Source of the DNA: Marinobacterium sedimentorum
Lineage (GTDB): Bacteria > Pseudomonadota > Gammaproteobacteria > Pseudomonadales > Balneatricaceae
Reading direction: 5' to 3'
DNA: 38,861 nt
Assembly: GCF_024267675.1 (NCBI RefSeq)
Contig: NZ_JALDYX010000038.1
Location: forward strand, 1 to 38,861
Shown: in pieces, positions 14,285-23,033 of the stretch
Layout: the number at the start of each line of letters is the position of its first letter
How positions within the stretch are numbered: position 1 is the stretch's first letter
Made by a program: the position numbers and the translations under genes
The notes under the pieces: generated by a model
Told to the model about the DNA's origin: nothing
Database searches by the model: none
What the model saw: only the letters and a program-made list of their open reading frames with translations

Positions 14285-15607
14285 ATGAAAGTAACCGTAT
14301 TCGGAATCGGCTATGTCGGCCTGGTGCAAGGCGCCGTACTCGCCGAAGTCGGCCATGATGTCGTCTGTGTCGACGTCGATCAGGCCAAGGTGGAACGCCT
14401 GAAGCAGGGCCAGATTCCGATATATGAGCCGGGTCTCGAAAGCCTGGTTCGGGAGAATGTGGCGGCCGGCCGGCTGAGCTTCACCACCGACGCGGCAGCG
14501 GCCGTACGGCACGGCGCCGTGCAGTTCATCGCCGTCGGCACGCCACCGGACGAAGATGGCTCCGCCGACCTGCAGTACGTGCTGGCCGTCGCCGAGACCA
14601 TCGCCACCCACATGGAGTCGCACCAGACGGTGGTCGACAAGTCGACCGTGCCGGTCGGCACCGCCGACAAGGTCGCTGAACGCATCACCGGGGTGCTGGC
14701 CCGGCGGGAACGGTCGGACCTGGGCGCCGATGTCGTCTCCAACCCGGAGTTTCTCAAGGAGGGTTCCGCCGTCGCCGACTGCATGAAGCCCGACCGCATC
14801 GTCATTGGCACCGGCAGTGAAGCGGCGCAGGAGCTGATGCGCGAACTCTATGCCCCCTTCAACCGCAACCATGAAAAGATCATCGTCATGGACGTGCGCA
14901 GCGCCGAACTGACGAAATACGCCGCCAACTGCATGCTGGCAACCAAGATCAGCTTCATGAACGAAATGAGCAACCTGGCCGAGCAGCTCGGCGCTGACAT
15001 CGAAATGGTGCGCCAGGGCATCGGATCGGACCCGCGCATCGGTTATCACTTCATCTATCCCGGCGCCGGCTACGGCGGTTCCTGTTTCCCCAAGGACGTA
15101 CAGGCGCTGATCCACACCGCCGACAGCATCGACTTCGACGCCAAGCTGCTCAAGGCCGTGGAAAACCGCAACAACACCCAGAAAACGGTGCTGTTCAACA
15201 AGATCTGGAAACACTTCGGCGGCGACCTGGCCGGCCGGACCTTCGCCATCTGGGGGCTCAGCTTCAAACCCAATACCGACGACATGCGCGAAGCCCCCAG
15301 CCGCGTTCTCATGGAAGCCCTGTGGCAGGCCGGCGCCCGCGTCCAGGCCTATGACCCGGAAGCAATGCAGGAAACCCAGCGACTCTACGGCAACCGCGAC
15401 GAACTGACCCTGTGCGGTACCAAGGAAGCGGCACTGCGGGGCGCCGAGGCACTGGTCATTGTCACCGAATGGCCAGCCTTCAAGGCGCCGGATTTCGATT
15501 TCATCAGCGAGCAGTTGCAGCAGCCGCTGATCTTCGACGGGCGCAACCTGTTCGACCCCGCACGGATGGCGAAGAAAGGGTACAGCTACTACTCCATCGG
15601 GCGCTGA
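14285..15607 (+). CDS. ugd: UDP-glucose 6-dehydrogenase
   Basis: Cytosolic NAD-dependent enzyme (440 residues) oxidising UDP-glucose to UDP-glucuronic acid. The N-terminal Rossmann motif is FGIGYVGL (6-13). Central residues are VGTPPDEDG (84-92), NPEFLKEGSAV (153-163) and AELTKYAANCML (Lys211), and catalytic Cys267 sits in GAGYGGSCFPKD. The C-terminal domain contains LSFKPNTDDMREAPS. It follows the initiating transferase by 93 bp and supplies uronic acid for the polymer. A GDP-mannose dehydrogenase is less likely because the sequence follows the Ugd pattern, but UDP-GlcNAc or UDP-GalNAc dehydrogenase activity cannot be formally excluded. Confidence 0.94.
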   Translation: MKVTVFGIGYVGLVQGAVLAEVGHDVVCVDVDQAKVERLKQGQIPIYEPGLESLVRENVAAGRLSFTTDAAAAVRHGAVQFIAVGTPPDEDGSADLQYVLAVAETIATHMESHQTVVDKSTVPVGTADKVAERITGVLARRERSDLGADVVSNPEFLKEGSAVADCMKPDRIVIGTGSEAAQELMRELYAPFNRNHEKIIVMDVRSAELTKYAANCMLATKISFMNEMSNLAEQLGADIEMVRQGIGSDPRIGYHFIYPGAGYGGSCFPKDVQALIHTADSIDFDAKLLKAVENRNNTQKTVLFNKIWKHFGGDLAGRTFAIWGLSFKPNTDDMREAPSRVLMEALWQAGARVQAYDPEAMQETQRLYGNRDELTLCGTKEAALRGAEALVIVTEWPAFKAPDFDFISEQLQQPLIFDGRNLFDPARMAKKGYSYYSIGR

Positions 15608-15794
15608 GAAAGCCAACGCCCGTTCATGCGAGGTTTAGCCCGTCGCGGCTAGTATGCTCGGCCTTTTCCGGTCAATTCACCGCGCGGGCCGGCGGCCGGG
15701 CCCGGATCTCGCGACCGGCGCAGCCCCGTGTTCCACAGCAATCGGCAATACCGGCAGCCCCCAGGGGCTGGCCGTTCGAGTCAGAGGTTCAGCT
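15608..15794. other. Intra-locus gap before the sulfotransferase gene
   Basis: 187 bp with no gene. CAGCCCC (15755-15761) and GGGGCTG (15764-15770) form a tight hairpin about 25 bp before the sulfotransferase start and could modulate its translation. An open frame upstream (from 15654) would lengthen the protein, but its text is Arg/Gly/Pro-rich and not family-like. Confidence 0.4.
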
Positions 15795-16682
15795 ATGCCA
15801 GACGTTTTCATTCTGGGTTTTACCAAGTGCGCCACGACCAGTCTGTATGATCAGTTGTGCGATCATCCCGGTGTCGCCCATAACCGGGTGAAGGAACCCC
15901 ATTTTCATTTCAGTCGCCTCAAGGGCACCGCATTCGACGGACCCGCCGATCGCGACACTGTCGCGCAGATGTTCATCGAAAGGCGCATCGACTACAACAA
16001 GCTCTACAACCAGCCCGGCGTCACCATTGATGCCTCGGCGATGTCCATCGAGCATCTGGACATCGTCTCGATGATCAACGACGAATACCCCCATGCCCGC
16101 TACATCGTCATGCTGCGCAACCCGCTGGAGCGAGCATTTTCCGCTTTCTCGCACATGGTCCGCGACGCCCGGGAAGAGCAGAGCTTCCGCCAGGCGCTGG
16201 AAGACGAGCTCAACGGCCAGCGGGAACGGCACCTGCCCATCTGGCGCTATCTGGACTCGAGCCGCTATGTGGAACGGGTGCAGGGCGCCCGGCGCCTGCT
16301 GGGCGAGCGCATGAAAGTGGTGTGTTACGACGATTACATCCGGCACAATCAGGCAACCATGGACGAGCTGGCCGCCTTTATTGGCATCGAACCGGCGCAA
16401 TGGACGCTGGAACACGCCAACAAGTCCGGCAATCCGAAATCCAGGACGCTGCAGAAGATGGTGATGCGAAAATCCGTCATCAAGAGCGCCTTCATCGCCC
16501 TGCTGCCGCGCAGGGTCGTCACAGCGTCCAAAAAGTTTATAACCGGCCTGAACGTCGGGGAAAAATCGCAGCTCAGCCCCAGCGACCGCGCATTTTTCAA
16601 TGAATGCATCCGCGACGAACTGGACAAAATCGACGACGCCGCCATCGATGCGCAGCTGTTGCGGGGCCTGTACAGCTCGTGA
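15795..16682 (+). CDS. PAPS-dependent carbohydrate sulfotransferase
   Basis: Sulfotransferase-fold protein of 295 residues. The 5'-phosphosulfate loop is FILGFTKCATTSLYDQL (5-21), the P-loop-like motif of carbohydrate sulfotransferases. The 3'-phosphate motif is YIVMLRNPLERAFSAFSH (Arg108, Ser116), and a KEPHFHF segment at 33-39 follows the pattern of heparan-sulfate-type enzymes. There is no signal peptide or membrane helix, so it would act in the cytoplasm on nucleotide- or lipid-linked sugar. The start at 15795 places the P-loop at the N-terminus as usual and follows AGAGG. It overlaps the next gene (TGATG). In this locus it predicts a sulfated exopolysaccharide, although the acceptor is unknown. 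Confidence 0.9.
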   Translation: MPDVFILGFTKCATTSLYDQLCDHPGVAHNRVKEPHFHFSRLKGTAFDGPADRDTVAQMFIERRIDYNKLYNQPGVTIDASAMSIEHLDIVSMINDEYPHARYIVMLRNPLERAFSAFSHMVRDAREEQSFRQALEDELNGQRERHLPIWRYLDSSRYVERVQGARRLLGERMKVVCYDDYIRHNQATMDELAAFIGIEPAQWTLEHANKSGNPKSRTLQKMVMRKSVIKSAFIALLPRRVVTASKKFITGLNVGEKSQLSPSDRAFFNECIRDELDKIDDAAIDAQLLRGLYSS

Positions 16683-17932
16683 TGACCGAAAGACCCAGGC
16701 TGAGCCTGCCGGGGCTTTTTTTCGTCCTGGTGCTCATGGAAATCCTCTTCGGCTTTCTGAAAAAGCTGAGCCCGACGCTGTACCAGCCATTCGACCTGCT
16801 GGAGAAGCTGATCCCCATCGCAGCGCTCGCAATCTGCGCCCTGATACTGAATGGGCGCCTCAGCCGCCCGATCGCCTTCAGTCTGCTGTTTTACGGGCTC
16901 TACCTGCTGTACGGCATAGTGATCTCGTACCTGAACCACAAAAGCAGCGCGGTGATTTTTTACCAGCTCTATCACGAGATCAAATACATCGCCATCATGG
17001 TGACATTCAGCGTACTGCACTGCAGCGACCGCTGGAGCCGCAAAAGCCTGAAGGTCTGCACCCTAGTGCTGCTGCTGTCGATACCGCTGATCCTGTTCCA
17101 GCTCGGAGCGTCCGGCGCCTACGACAGTCTGTTTTCCAACGGCGGTCACTTCGAGCGGGGTTACGTCGGCGGCCTGCAGCTGCCGCGCGCCGTGGGCGTC
17201 TTCTGGCATCCGTCGCAGCTGGCGATCTTCTCGCTGCTGGCGATCATTCTGCTATCGTCGGACCAGAGCATGACGCGCTTGCGGCGGCCCCTGTACATTC
17301 TGCTCTTCACGCTCTGCGCCGTGCTGACCATTCAGCGGCTGGAGCTGTTTTTGCTGCTGTGCAGCTGCTACGCCATCTATCTGATGAAAGACCGGCACAA
17401 GCTGTACCTGAGTGCCCATTTTGGCCACCTGATCCTCGCCGTCGGCGCGGCCTTTTGCATCAGCGTTCTGGTAAAACCCGGCCTCTATGCAGGGCTCGTA
17501 GAGTCCTTGCCTTCGCCGCGTTCCTGGATCTTCTACCAGTCGGTACAGACCCTGCTGAACAGCAGTTACTGGGGCGCAGGCTGGGGCACCATCGGCAGCC
17601 ATGCGGCCGCCGACATGACCAATGCCTACAGCCTCAGCGACCTCAGCGACCTCTGGTGGGTGCAGCGGGGCCTGTATCTGTACGATACCTACTGGCCCCA
17701 TGTCATCGGTGAAACGGGCCTGCCGGGGCTCTGCTTGCTGGTATTGTCGATCGTCTGCCTGGCCAACCAGTTCGTCGGCTTCAACGCCCGGCTGATCTTC
17801 TTCATCCTGTTTCTGACCAGCCTGCTGTCGTCGAACCTGCAGTCGATTTTCTACCTGGTCATGTTTGGCTGGTTCATCATGGTGTCGGAAAACCAGAGCC
17901 GACAGCGTCTGATAGCGGCCCATGCTCCATAA
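16682..17932 (+). CDS. Polytopic membrane protein, probable Wzy-type polysaccharide polymerase
   Basis: Inner-membrane protein of 416 residues with roughly ten to twelve hydrophobic segments and a larger periplasmic stretch around residues 275-350 (SPRSWIFYQSVQTLLNSSYWGAGWGTIGSH, WVQRGLYLYDTYWPHVIGETG). The topology and the pattern of WGAGWGTIGSHA followed by HVIGETGLPGL recall O-antigen polymerases, in which a large loop precedes a His-containing motif and Gly-rich helix. Family assignment is by topology and context, because Wzy sequences are poorly conserved. It shares TGATG with the sulfotransferase and overlaps the lyase-like gene by 11 bp. Confidence 0.75.
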   Translation: MTERPRLSLPGLFFVLVLMEILFGFLKKLSPTLYQPFDLLEKLIPIAALAICALILNGRLSRPIAFSLLFYGLYLLYGIVISYLNHKSSAVIFYQLYHEIKYIAIMVTFSVLHCSDRWSRKSLKVCTLVLLLSIPLILFQLGASGAYDSLFSNGGHFERGYVGGLQLPRAVGVFWHPSQLAIFSLLAIILLSSDQSMTRLRRPLYILLFTLCAVLTIQRLELFLLLCSCYAIYLMKDRHKLYLSAHFGHLILAVGAAFCISVLVKPGLYAGLVESLPSPRSWIFYQSVQTLLNSSYWGAGWGTIGSHAAADMTNAYSLSDLSDLWWVQRGLYLYDTYWPHVIGETGLPGLCLLVLSIVCLANQFVGFNARLIFFILFLTSLLSSNLQSIFYLVMFGWFIMVSENQSRQRLIAAHAP

Positions 17933-18641
17933 AACGATCCTGGCCGGGCTGGCCACGGCGGCACTGCTGGCATTCGGCGGTACCACTCAGGCCTTGAGCG
18001 GCGAACATAGGTTCCTGCAGGAAGGCTTCGAAGACGGTATAGGCTCGGGCATCCATTCGCTGTGCGGCGGCTGCCGGCACAACCGCTATCCCGTGGTGAG
18101 CACCGAGCAGGCGGCCGAGGGCACCCATTCGCTGAGACTGGAGTACGCCCGCAACCGGACGGAGATCTCGAGCGTCCGCCTGCCACTGAACAAACCGCTG
18201 CACATCAGCTGGGCGCTGTTCATTCCCGACGGCTTCAGCCCCCGCCACAGGGGCACCGTCGCCCAGGTGATCGGCTGGCAGGAGCCCTGTTTCGGGGGCG
18301 GCAACTACCACCTGAGACTGGACAACGGCCACTGGGGCCTGAATATCCGCAACCTCCAGGTTGCCAACGGTGACCGGGTACTCAAGAAGCCGGTGTTGCG
18401 GGGGGCCTGGACAAGGTTCCAGATCGATGCACTGCTCTCCACCGGCAACGATGGCTTTTTCACGCTCAGCATCAGCGATGCCAACGGCACGAGCGAATAC
18501 CGGCTTCTGGAAAACACGAAGACCTATATAGAGTGCCCGCTGGGGCCTTACTTCAAGGCCGGGCTCTACGGGGACTTCGAGGACGGAAGCTACCTCTATT
18601 TGGATGATTTGAAGGTGACAGTGAAGGATGATGACAACTAA
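17922..18641 (+). CDS. Secreted heparin-lyase-like polysaccharide lyase
   Basis: Exported protein of 239 residues with a signal peptide (about 1-24, ending TQALSG) and one concanavalin-like beta-sandwich resembling the heparin lyase I/Polysacc_lyase (PF14099) family. Family-like segments are FEDGIGSGIHSLCGGCRHNRYPVVSTEQAAEGTHSLRLEY, ISWALFIPDGF, QVIGWQEPC, YHLRLDNGHWGLNI, LRGAWTRFQIDALLS and FKAGLYGD, then YLYLDDLKV at the C-terminus. Many such lyases cleave uronic-acid-containing polymers by beta-elimination, which fits the ugd gene here. It overlaps its neighbours by 11 and 14 bp. It may trim, release or edit the polymer. Catalytic residues could not be assigned by eye, so a binding-only role is possible. 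Confidence 0.8.
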   Translation: MLHKTILAGLATAALLAFGGTTQALSGEHRFLQEGFEDGIGSGIHSLCGGCRHNRYPVVSTEQAAEGTHSLRLEYARNRTEISSVRLPLNKPLHISWALFIPDGFSPRHRGTVAQVIGWQEPCFGGGNYHLRLDNGHWGLNIRNLQVANGDRVLKKPVLRGAWTRFQIDALLSTGNDGFFTLSISDANGTSEYRLLENTKTYIECPLGPYFKAGLYGDFEDGSYLYLDDLKVTVKDDDN

Positions 18642-19716
18642 CAAGACCACCCGGATTGCGATCCTGGGCACCCGGGCCCGGGGCGGCATCCGGGCCGTGA
18701 TCGAAAATCACGTTGAGTCCGGCGTCTACCGGGATCTGCAATACCACGAGCTCTATACCCACGAGGAAGGCTCCGCCGTCCATCGGGTTGTGCTGGCGGC
18801 CCGGGCCCTGCTGCAGTTCATCGGCCTGCTGCTGCGCAAGGAAATCGATATCTGCCATATTCACGGATCGATGAAGGGCAGCATCTACCGCAAAAGCCTT
18901 TTCATATGGCTGTGCCGGCTGTTCGGCGTGCGGGTGATTTTCCACCTGCACGGCTCGGAATTTGCCGACTATTACCGCAAGGCCGGGTGGCTCTACAAAA
19001 AAGTCGTCCACTACGTCCTGAACCGTTCGGACTGCATCTTCGTGCTGTCTCGATACTGGCAGGACTTCCTCACCAGCATCTGCGATAACCGCAACATCGT
19101 CATCGTCAACAATTTCCCGTCGGCGCAGTTCGAGCAGCTGCTGCCCAGCCGGCCATACGATGAAACGCAGAATCTTAACTTCCTCTTTCTCGGCTACCTG
19201 GGACAACGCAAGGGCATCTACGACCTGATCGACGCGGTGTCATCGCTCAAGGAACAGCTGCCCCGGGGGTTCAGGATCCATGTCGGTGGCAACGGCGAAC
19301 AGGACAAGGTGACGCGAAAGATCGCCGAGCTCAAGGTCGAGCCCTACTTCGAGGTGCACGGCTGGGTCAGCGGCGAGCAGAAGTCGCAACTGCTGAAGAC
19401 CTGCAACGTGTTGCTGCTGCCGTCCTACAACGAAGGCATGCCCATTGCGATTCTGGAAGCCTTCGCAGCAGGCCTCGCGGTTGTCAGCACCCGGGTCGGG
19501 GGGATTCCGGACCTGATCACCGACGACTCGGTCGGCTTCCTGATCGACGCCGGCGATACCGCCAGCCTGGCCCGCAGGATCGGCAGCCTGCTGCAGGATC
19601 CGGCGCTGATCGAGCATAGCGCCCGCAACGCCAACCAGGTCTACAACGCGCAGTTCTCGGCCAAGGCCAATGTTTCCAAAATCCGCACCATTTACCAGGA
19701 GCTGGCAACCCCATGA
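18628..19716 (+). CDS. Glycosyltransferase family 4
   Basis: GT-B retaining glycosyltransferase of 362 residues. The N-terminal domain begins RIAILGTRARGGIRAVIENHV, with GGIR in place of the usual GG(A)E donor loop, followed by ICHIHGSMKGS and FHLHGSEF. The C-terminal GT4 domain has NFLFLGYLGQRKGIYDLIDAV, FEVHGWVSGEQK and the E-x7-E motif in YNEGMPIAILEAFAAGLAVVSTRVGGIPDLI. It is cytoplasmic, adding one sugar to the lipid-linked repeat unit; donor and acceptor are unknown. It overlaps the lyase gene by 14 bp and the next gene by 4 bp (ATGA). A second ATG follows directly at 18631. Confidence 0.92.
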   Translation: MMTTNKTTRIAILGTRARGGIRAVIENHVESGVYRDLQYHELYTHEEGSAVHRVVLAARALLQFIGLLLRKEIDICHIHGSMKGSIYRKSLFIWLCRLFGVRVIFHLHGSEFADYYRKAGWLYKKVVHYVLNRSDCIFVLSRYWQDFLTSICDNRNIVIVNNFPSAQFEQLLPSRPYDETQNLNFLFLGYLGQRKGIYDLIDAVSSLKEQLPRGFRIHVGGNGEQDKVTRKIAELKVEPYFEVHGWVSGEQKSQLLKTCNVLLLPSYNEGMPIAILEAFAAGLAVVSTRVGGIPDLITDDSVGFLIDAGDTASLARRIGSLLQDPALIEHSARNANQVYNAQFSAKANVSKIRTIYQELATP

Positions 19717-20153
19717 AAACCAAGAAGGTACTCGCCGTCGCCTCCAGGGGCGGCCACTTCATCCAGCTGATGAGGTTGAAACCGCTGCTCGATCGATACG
19801 AGACGACCTATGTCTCGAACCAGGCCATGAGCGGGCTGCCCCGCTTCGTCCGGGTCACCGACGCCAACCTAGACTCCAAAGCGCGCCTGCTGCTGCTGTT
19901 CTGCCAGCTGCTGGTCACCTGTGTGCGTGTGCGCCCGGACATCATCATCTCGACAGGCGCCGCTCCGGGATTCTTTGCCCTGCTGATCGGCAAGTGCATC
20001 GGCAGCCGCACCATCTGGCTGGACAGCATCGCCAATGCCGAGGAGCTTTCGCTGTCTGGACAGAAGGTGCGCAAGTATGCCGACCTCTGGCTGACCCAGT
20101 GGCAGGAACTGGCCACCGTGGACGGGCCTGAATACAAGGGGAGAGTGCTATGA
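19713..20153 (+). CDS. Alg14/PssD-like glycosyltransferase subunit
   Basis: Membrane-associated half of a split GT28-type enzyme (146 residues). The N-terminal fold shows VLAVASRGGHFIQLMRLKPLL (6-26), the helix LLLLFCQLLVTCVRVRPDIIISTGAAPGFFALLIGK (about 59-94), TIWLDSIANAEELSLSGQ and YADLWLTQWQEL, all typical of Alg14, EpsE, Cps14F and PssD. These partners anchor the catalytic subunit and bind the acceptor. It overlaps genes on both sides by 4 bp, the next being the Alg13-like partner. Comparable pairs act as beta-1,4-galactosyl- or glucuronosyltransferases; with ugd present, glucuronosyl transfer is plausible but unproven. Confidence 0.9.
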   Translation: MKTKKVLAVASRGGHFIQLMRLKPLLDRYETTYVSNQAMSGLPRFVRVTDANLDSKARLLLLFCQLLVTCVRVRPDIIISTGAAPGFFALLIGKCIGSRTIWLDSIANAEELSLSGQKVRKYADLWLTQWQELATVDGPEYKGRVL

Positions 20154-20653
20154 TTTTCCTGACCGTCGGCACCCAGCTGCCCTTCGACCGCCTGGTGGAA
20201 CTGCTCGATGGCTGGGCTGCCCGCAACCCGGACATCAAGATCTTCGCCCAGATCGGCGACGCCGCCTACCAGCCGCAGCACTTCGAATACTGTGCATTCC
20301 TGAATGAAAAAGAGTACGCCACGGCCTTCGACGGGGCCGACTTCATCCTGGCCCACGCCGGCATGGGCACCATTCTCAGTTCGCTGATGGCCGGTAAACC
20401 GGTGGTCGTGTTCCCGCGCATCGCTGCACTGGGTGAACACCGCAACGAACACCAGCTGGCGACCTGTCGCAAGCTGGAGGAACTGAAGGGCTGCTATATC
20501 GCCTACGAAAACGACGAACTGCTGCGCCTGCTCGACAACCTGCAGTCCCTCGAAGGCGAACAGATTTCCCCCTTCGCGTCCGACGAGCTGCTCGACTCCC
20601 TCGACCGCTTTATCTCCAACGATGGCCTGCCGTTGCCGACCTCGCCATGATCG
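20150..20653 (+). CDS. Alg13/PssE-like catalytic glycosyltransferase subunit
   Basis: C-terminal GT28 domain as a separate protein of about 166 residues. MIFLTVGTQLPFDRLV (1-16) is the family opening. The nucleotide-sugar region contains ADFILAHAGMGTILSSLMAGKPVVVFPR (about 64-91) and LGEHRNEHQ, matching Alg13, EpsF, Cps14G and PssE. It pairs with the preceding Alg14-like gene, overlapping it by 4 bp, to make one cytosolic-face glycosyltransferase. Its end overlaps the flippase start. Together with the initiating transferase and the GT4 enzyme, this gives three sugar-transferring activities in block A. Confidence 0.88.
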
Positions 20654-21954
20654 CCGCCTTGCTGAAAGGCCGCAGCGAAAGCCGCACCCTGGCCCTGGAC
20701 ACGCTGCTGGCACTGGTCGTGCGCCTGGCCGGCGCCGGTGCCGGTTTCGTCATGAGCCTGGTGGTGGCGCGCACCCTGGGCGCCGAGCAGTCGGGCTATT
20801 TTTTGCTGGCCTTCTCGATCATCACCTTCCTCGCCGCCATCAGCCGCGCAGGGCTCGACAACGTGGTGCTGCGACAGACCGGCGCCGCCATGCCCGGGAA
20901 GGACCTGTGCCGGGTCCGGCAGGTGCTGGGCCGCAGCCTGCTGCTGGCCGGCGCCATCGCGTTACTGGTGGCGGCACTGCTGGCCGGGTTCGCCGGGCCT
21001 ATAGCCCGCGACCTTTTCGGCAAGCCGCAACTGGCGCCGGTCCTGAGCGCCATGGCGCCCGGCATGGTGGCGCTGGCGCTGTTCACGCTGGTAGGCATGA
21101 GCCTGCAGGGGCTGCACCGGGTGGTGGCGTCTGTGGCGACGCTGAACATATTCACGCCACTGGTCCTCAGCGCCGGCCTGCTGCTACTGGCCCTGCTGAC
21201 GGCGGCAGAAGCGGCCTGGATCTACAGCGCGGCGGCGCTGCTTTCGCTGCTGATCGGCCTGGGACTCTGGTGGCGCGCCACGGCCTCGCATCAAGCGCAG
21301 ACGGACGAGCCGACGGGCTGGCGGGAGATACTGACGCCGGCGTTGCCACTGTGGATCGTGCTGGTCATGAGCCAGCTGATTCAGTGGTCGGGCCAGTTCA
21401 TTGCCGGCGCCTACATCACACCGCAGGAGATTGCGCAGCTGGCGGTTGCTCAGCGGACCGCACTACTGACCAGCTTCATACTGATGGCGGTCAACCTGGT
21501 GGTCGCCCCCCGTTTCGCTGCCATGCACAAACAGGGTGACCTGGACGGCGTAAGGCGCGTCGCGCTGACGTCGGTACGGCTGATGCTGCTGGCTGCCGCA
21601 CCGGTCGTTACCCTCATGGTATGCTTCCCGCACTGGCTGATGTGGCTGTTCGGCGATGAATTCGTCGCCGGGGCGCCGCTGCTGCGAATTCTCGCCATCG
21701 GCCAGTTTATCAATGTCGCGACCGGGTCCGTCGGCTACCTGCTGATGATGACCGGCCACGAAAAGGACATGCGCAACAGCCTGCTGGTGGTTGCACCCTG
21801 CAGTATCCTGCTCAGCCTCTGGCTGATCCCGCTTTACGGTGCAGTCGGCGCTGCGGTAGCCACCGCCCTGGCGATCGCGGGGCAGAATCTGCTGGCGGTG
21901 TTCTGGGTGCGCCGGCGCCTGGGCTTCAATACACTGGCCATCTGGCGCCGTTGA
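20647..21954 (+). CDS. Wzx-type lipid-linked oligosaccharide flippase
   Basis: MOP-superfamily membrane protein of 435 residues with about 12 to 14 membrane helices. It opens with a positively charged segment followed by TLLALVVRLAGAGAGFVMSLVVARTLGAEQSGYFLLAFSIITF, the usual N-terminal pattern of polysaccharide flippases. LLRILAIGQFINVATGSVGYLLMMTGHEKDM near residue 340-370 and LIPLYGAVGAAVATALAIAGQNLLAVFWV near the end are also typical. It moves undecaprenyl-linked repeat units to the periplasmic face. It is coupled by a short overlap to the Alg13-like gene. An upstream shift of the start would not alter the assignment. Confidence 0.92.
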   Translation: MIAALLKGRSESRTLALDTLLALVVRLAGAGAGFVMSLVVARTLGAEQSGYFLLAFSIITFLAAISRAGLDNVVLRQTGAAMPGKDLCRVRQVLGRSLLLAGAIALLVAALLAGFAGPIARDLFGKPQLAPVLSAMAPGMVALALFTLVGMSLQGLHRVVASVATLNIFTPLVLSAGLLLLALLTAAEAAWIYSAAALLSLLIGLGLWWRATASHQAQTDEPTGWREILTPALPLWIVLVMSQLIQWSGQFIAGAYITPQEIAQLAVAQRTALLTSFILMAVNLVVAPRFAAMHKQGDLDGVRRVALTSVRLMLLAAAPVVTLMVCFPHWLMWLFGDEFVAGAPLLRILAIGQFINVATGSVGYLLMMTGHEKDMRNSLLVVAPCSILLSLWLIPLYGAVGAAVATALAIAGQNLLAVFWVRRRLGFNTLAIWRR

Positions 21955-22001
21955 CCGCCACAGGCATTACAACAAGGCCCGCGGGCCGAGCGAGGACGTT
22001 T

Positions 22002-23033
22002 ATGAAAATTCTGGTAACCGGCGGGGCCGGCTATATCGGCTCCCACACCGTCGTAGAACTGCTGCAGGCCGGTCTCGAGGTGGTGGTTCTGGACAATTAC
22101 AGCAACAGCAGCGCCTGCGCGCTGGAGCGTGTCGCGGAAATCGTTGCAGGAGAGACCGGCACGCCGGCGTCTCTGCAGGTTATCGAGGGCGATGTGCGTG
22201 ACCGGGCGCTGCTGGACAGGCTCTTCGCCCAGCATGAGATCGGCGGCGTGATTCATTTTGCCGGCCTCAAGGCGGTCGGAGAAAGCATGGCGCAACCGCT
22301 GGAATACTACGAGAACAATGTCGGTGGCTCGGTCACCCTGTGCCAGGCCATGGCGGCCGCCGGCGTTACCCGGCTAGTCTTCAGTTCCTCCGCCACCGTG
22401 TACGGCGAGGAAGCGCCTGTACCCTATGTGGAAACCCAGCCCCGGGGCCGCACCTCGAATCCCTACGGCACCAGCAAGGCCATGTTCGAGCAGGTTCTTA
22501 CCGATCTGTGCGCCAGCAACCCGCACTGGTCGGTGGCGCTGCTGCGCTATTTCAATCCCATCGGCGCACATCCCAGCGGGCGCATCGGTGAAGACCCCCA
22601 GGGCATCCCGAACAACCTCATGCCCTATATCGCCCAGGTCGCCATCGGGCGCCGCGAGGCGCTGTCGATATTCGGCAACGACTACAGCACCCCCGACGGC
22701 ACCTGTCGGCGAGACTACCTGCACGTGGTCGATCTGGCGAAAGGCCACCTGCGGGCTCTGGAATCCCTGGGGCAGCCGGGCATCGAGGCCTACAACCTCG
22801 GCACGGGCCAGGCGTACTCGGTACTGGAGATGGTGCAGGCATTCGAAAAGGCCTGCGACCGTCCGGTGCCCTATCATTTCGCGCCGCGGCGTCCCGGCGA
22901 CCTGCCGGCGTTCTGGGCCAACCCGGAAAAAGCAGACCGGGTACTGAACTGGCGTGCGGAGCGCAGCCTGGACGACATGATGGCCGACACCTGGCGCTGG
23001 CAGGCCATGAATCCGCAGGGCTACCGCAGTTGA
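22002..23033 (+). CDS. galE: UDP-glucose 4-epimerase GalE
   Basis: Extended short-chain dehydrogenase of 343 residues interconverting UDP-glucose and UDP-galactose (or the GlcNAc/GalNAc pair in some subfamilies). The NAD motif is TGGAGYIGSHT (6-16), the catalytic region is SSSATVYG with YGTSK (YxxxK), and ALLRYFNPIGAHPSGRIGEDPQGIPNNLMPY is a galE signature. The ATG at 22002, after GAGGA, is chosen over an upstream in-frame start at 21951 because it places the Rossmann motif at the N-terminus. It supplies galactose-type donors to the polymer. It ends in a TTGA overlap with the next ORF. Confidence 0.95.
   Translation: MKILVTGGAGYIGSHTVVELLQAGLEVVVLDNYSNSSACALERVAEIVAGETGTPASLQVIEGDVRDRALLDRLFAQHEIGGVIHFAGLKAVGESMAQPLEYYENNVGGSVTLCQAMAAAGVTRLVFSSSATVYGEEAPVPYVETQPRGRTSNPYGTSKAMFEQVLTDLCASNPHWSVALLRYFNPIGAHPSGRIGEDPQGIPNNLMPYIAQVAIGRREALSIFGNDYSTPDGTCRRDYLHVVDLAKGHLRALESLGQPGIEAYNLGTGQAYSVLEMVQAFEKACDRPVPYHFAPRRPGDLPAFWANPEKADRVLNWRAERSLDDMMADTWRWQAMNPQGYRS

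Noticed and set aside
14282..15616. 444-codon ORF antisense to ugd
   Set aside because: Same extent as ugd on the other strand; no recognisable motif, while ugd has all catalytic residues.
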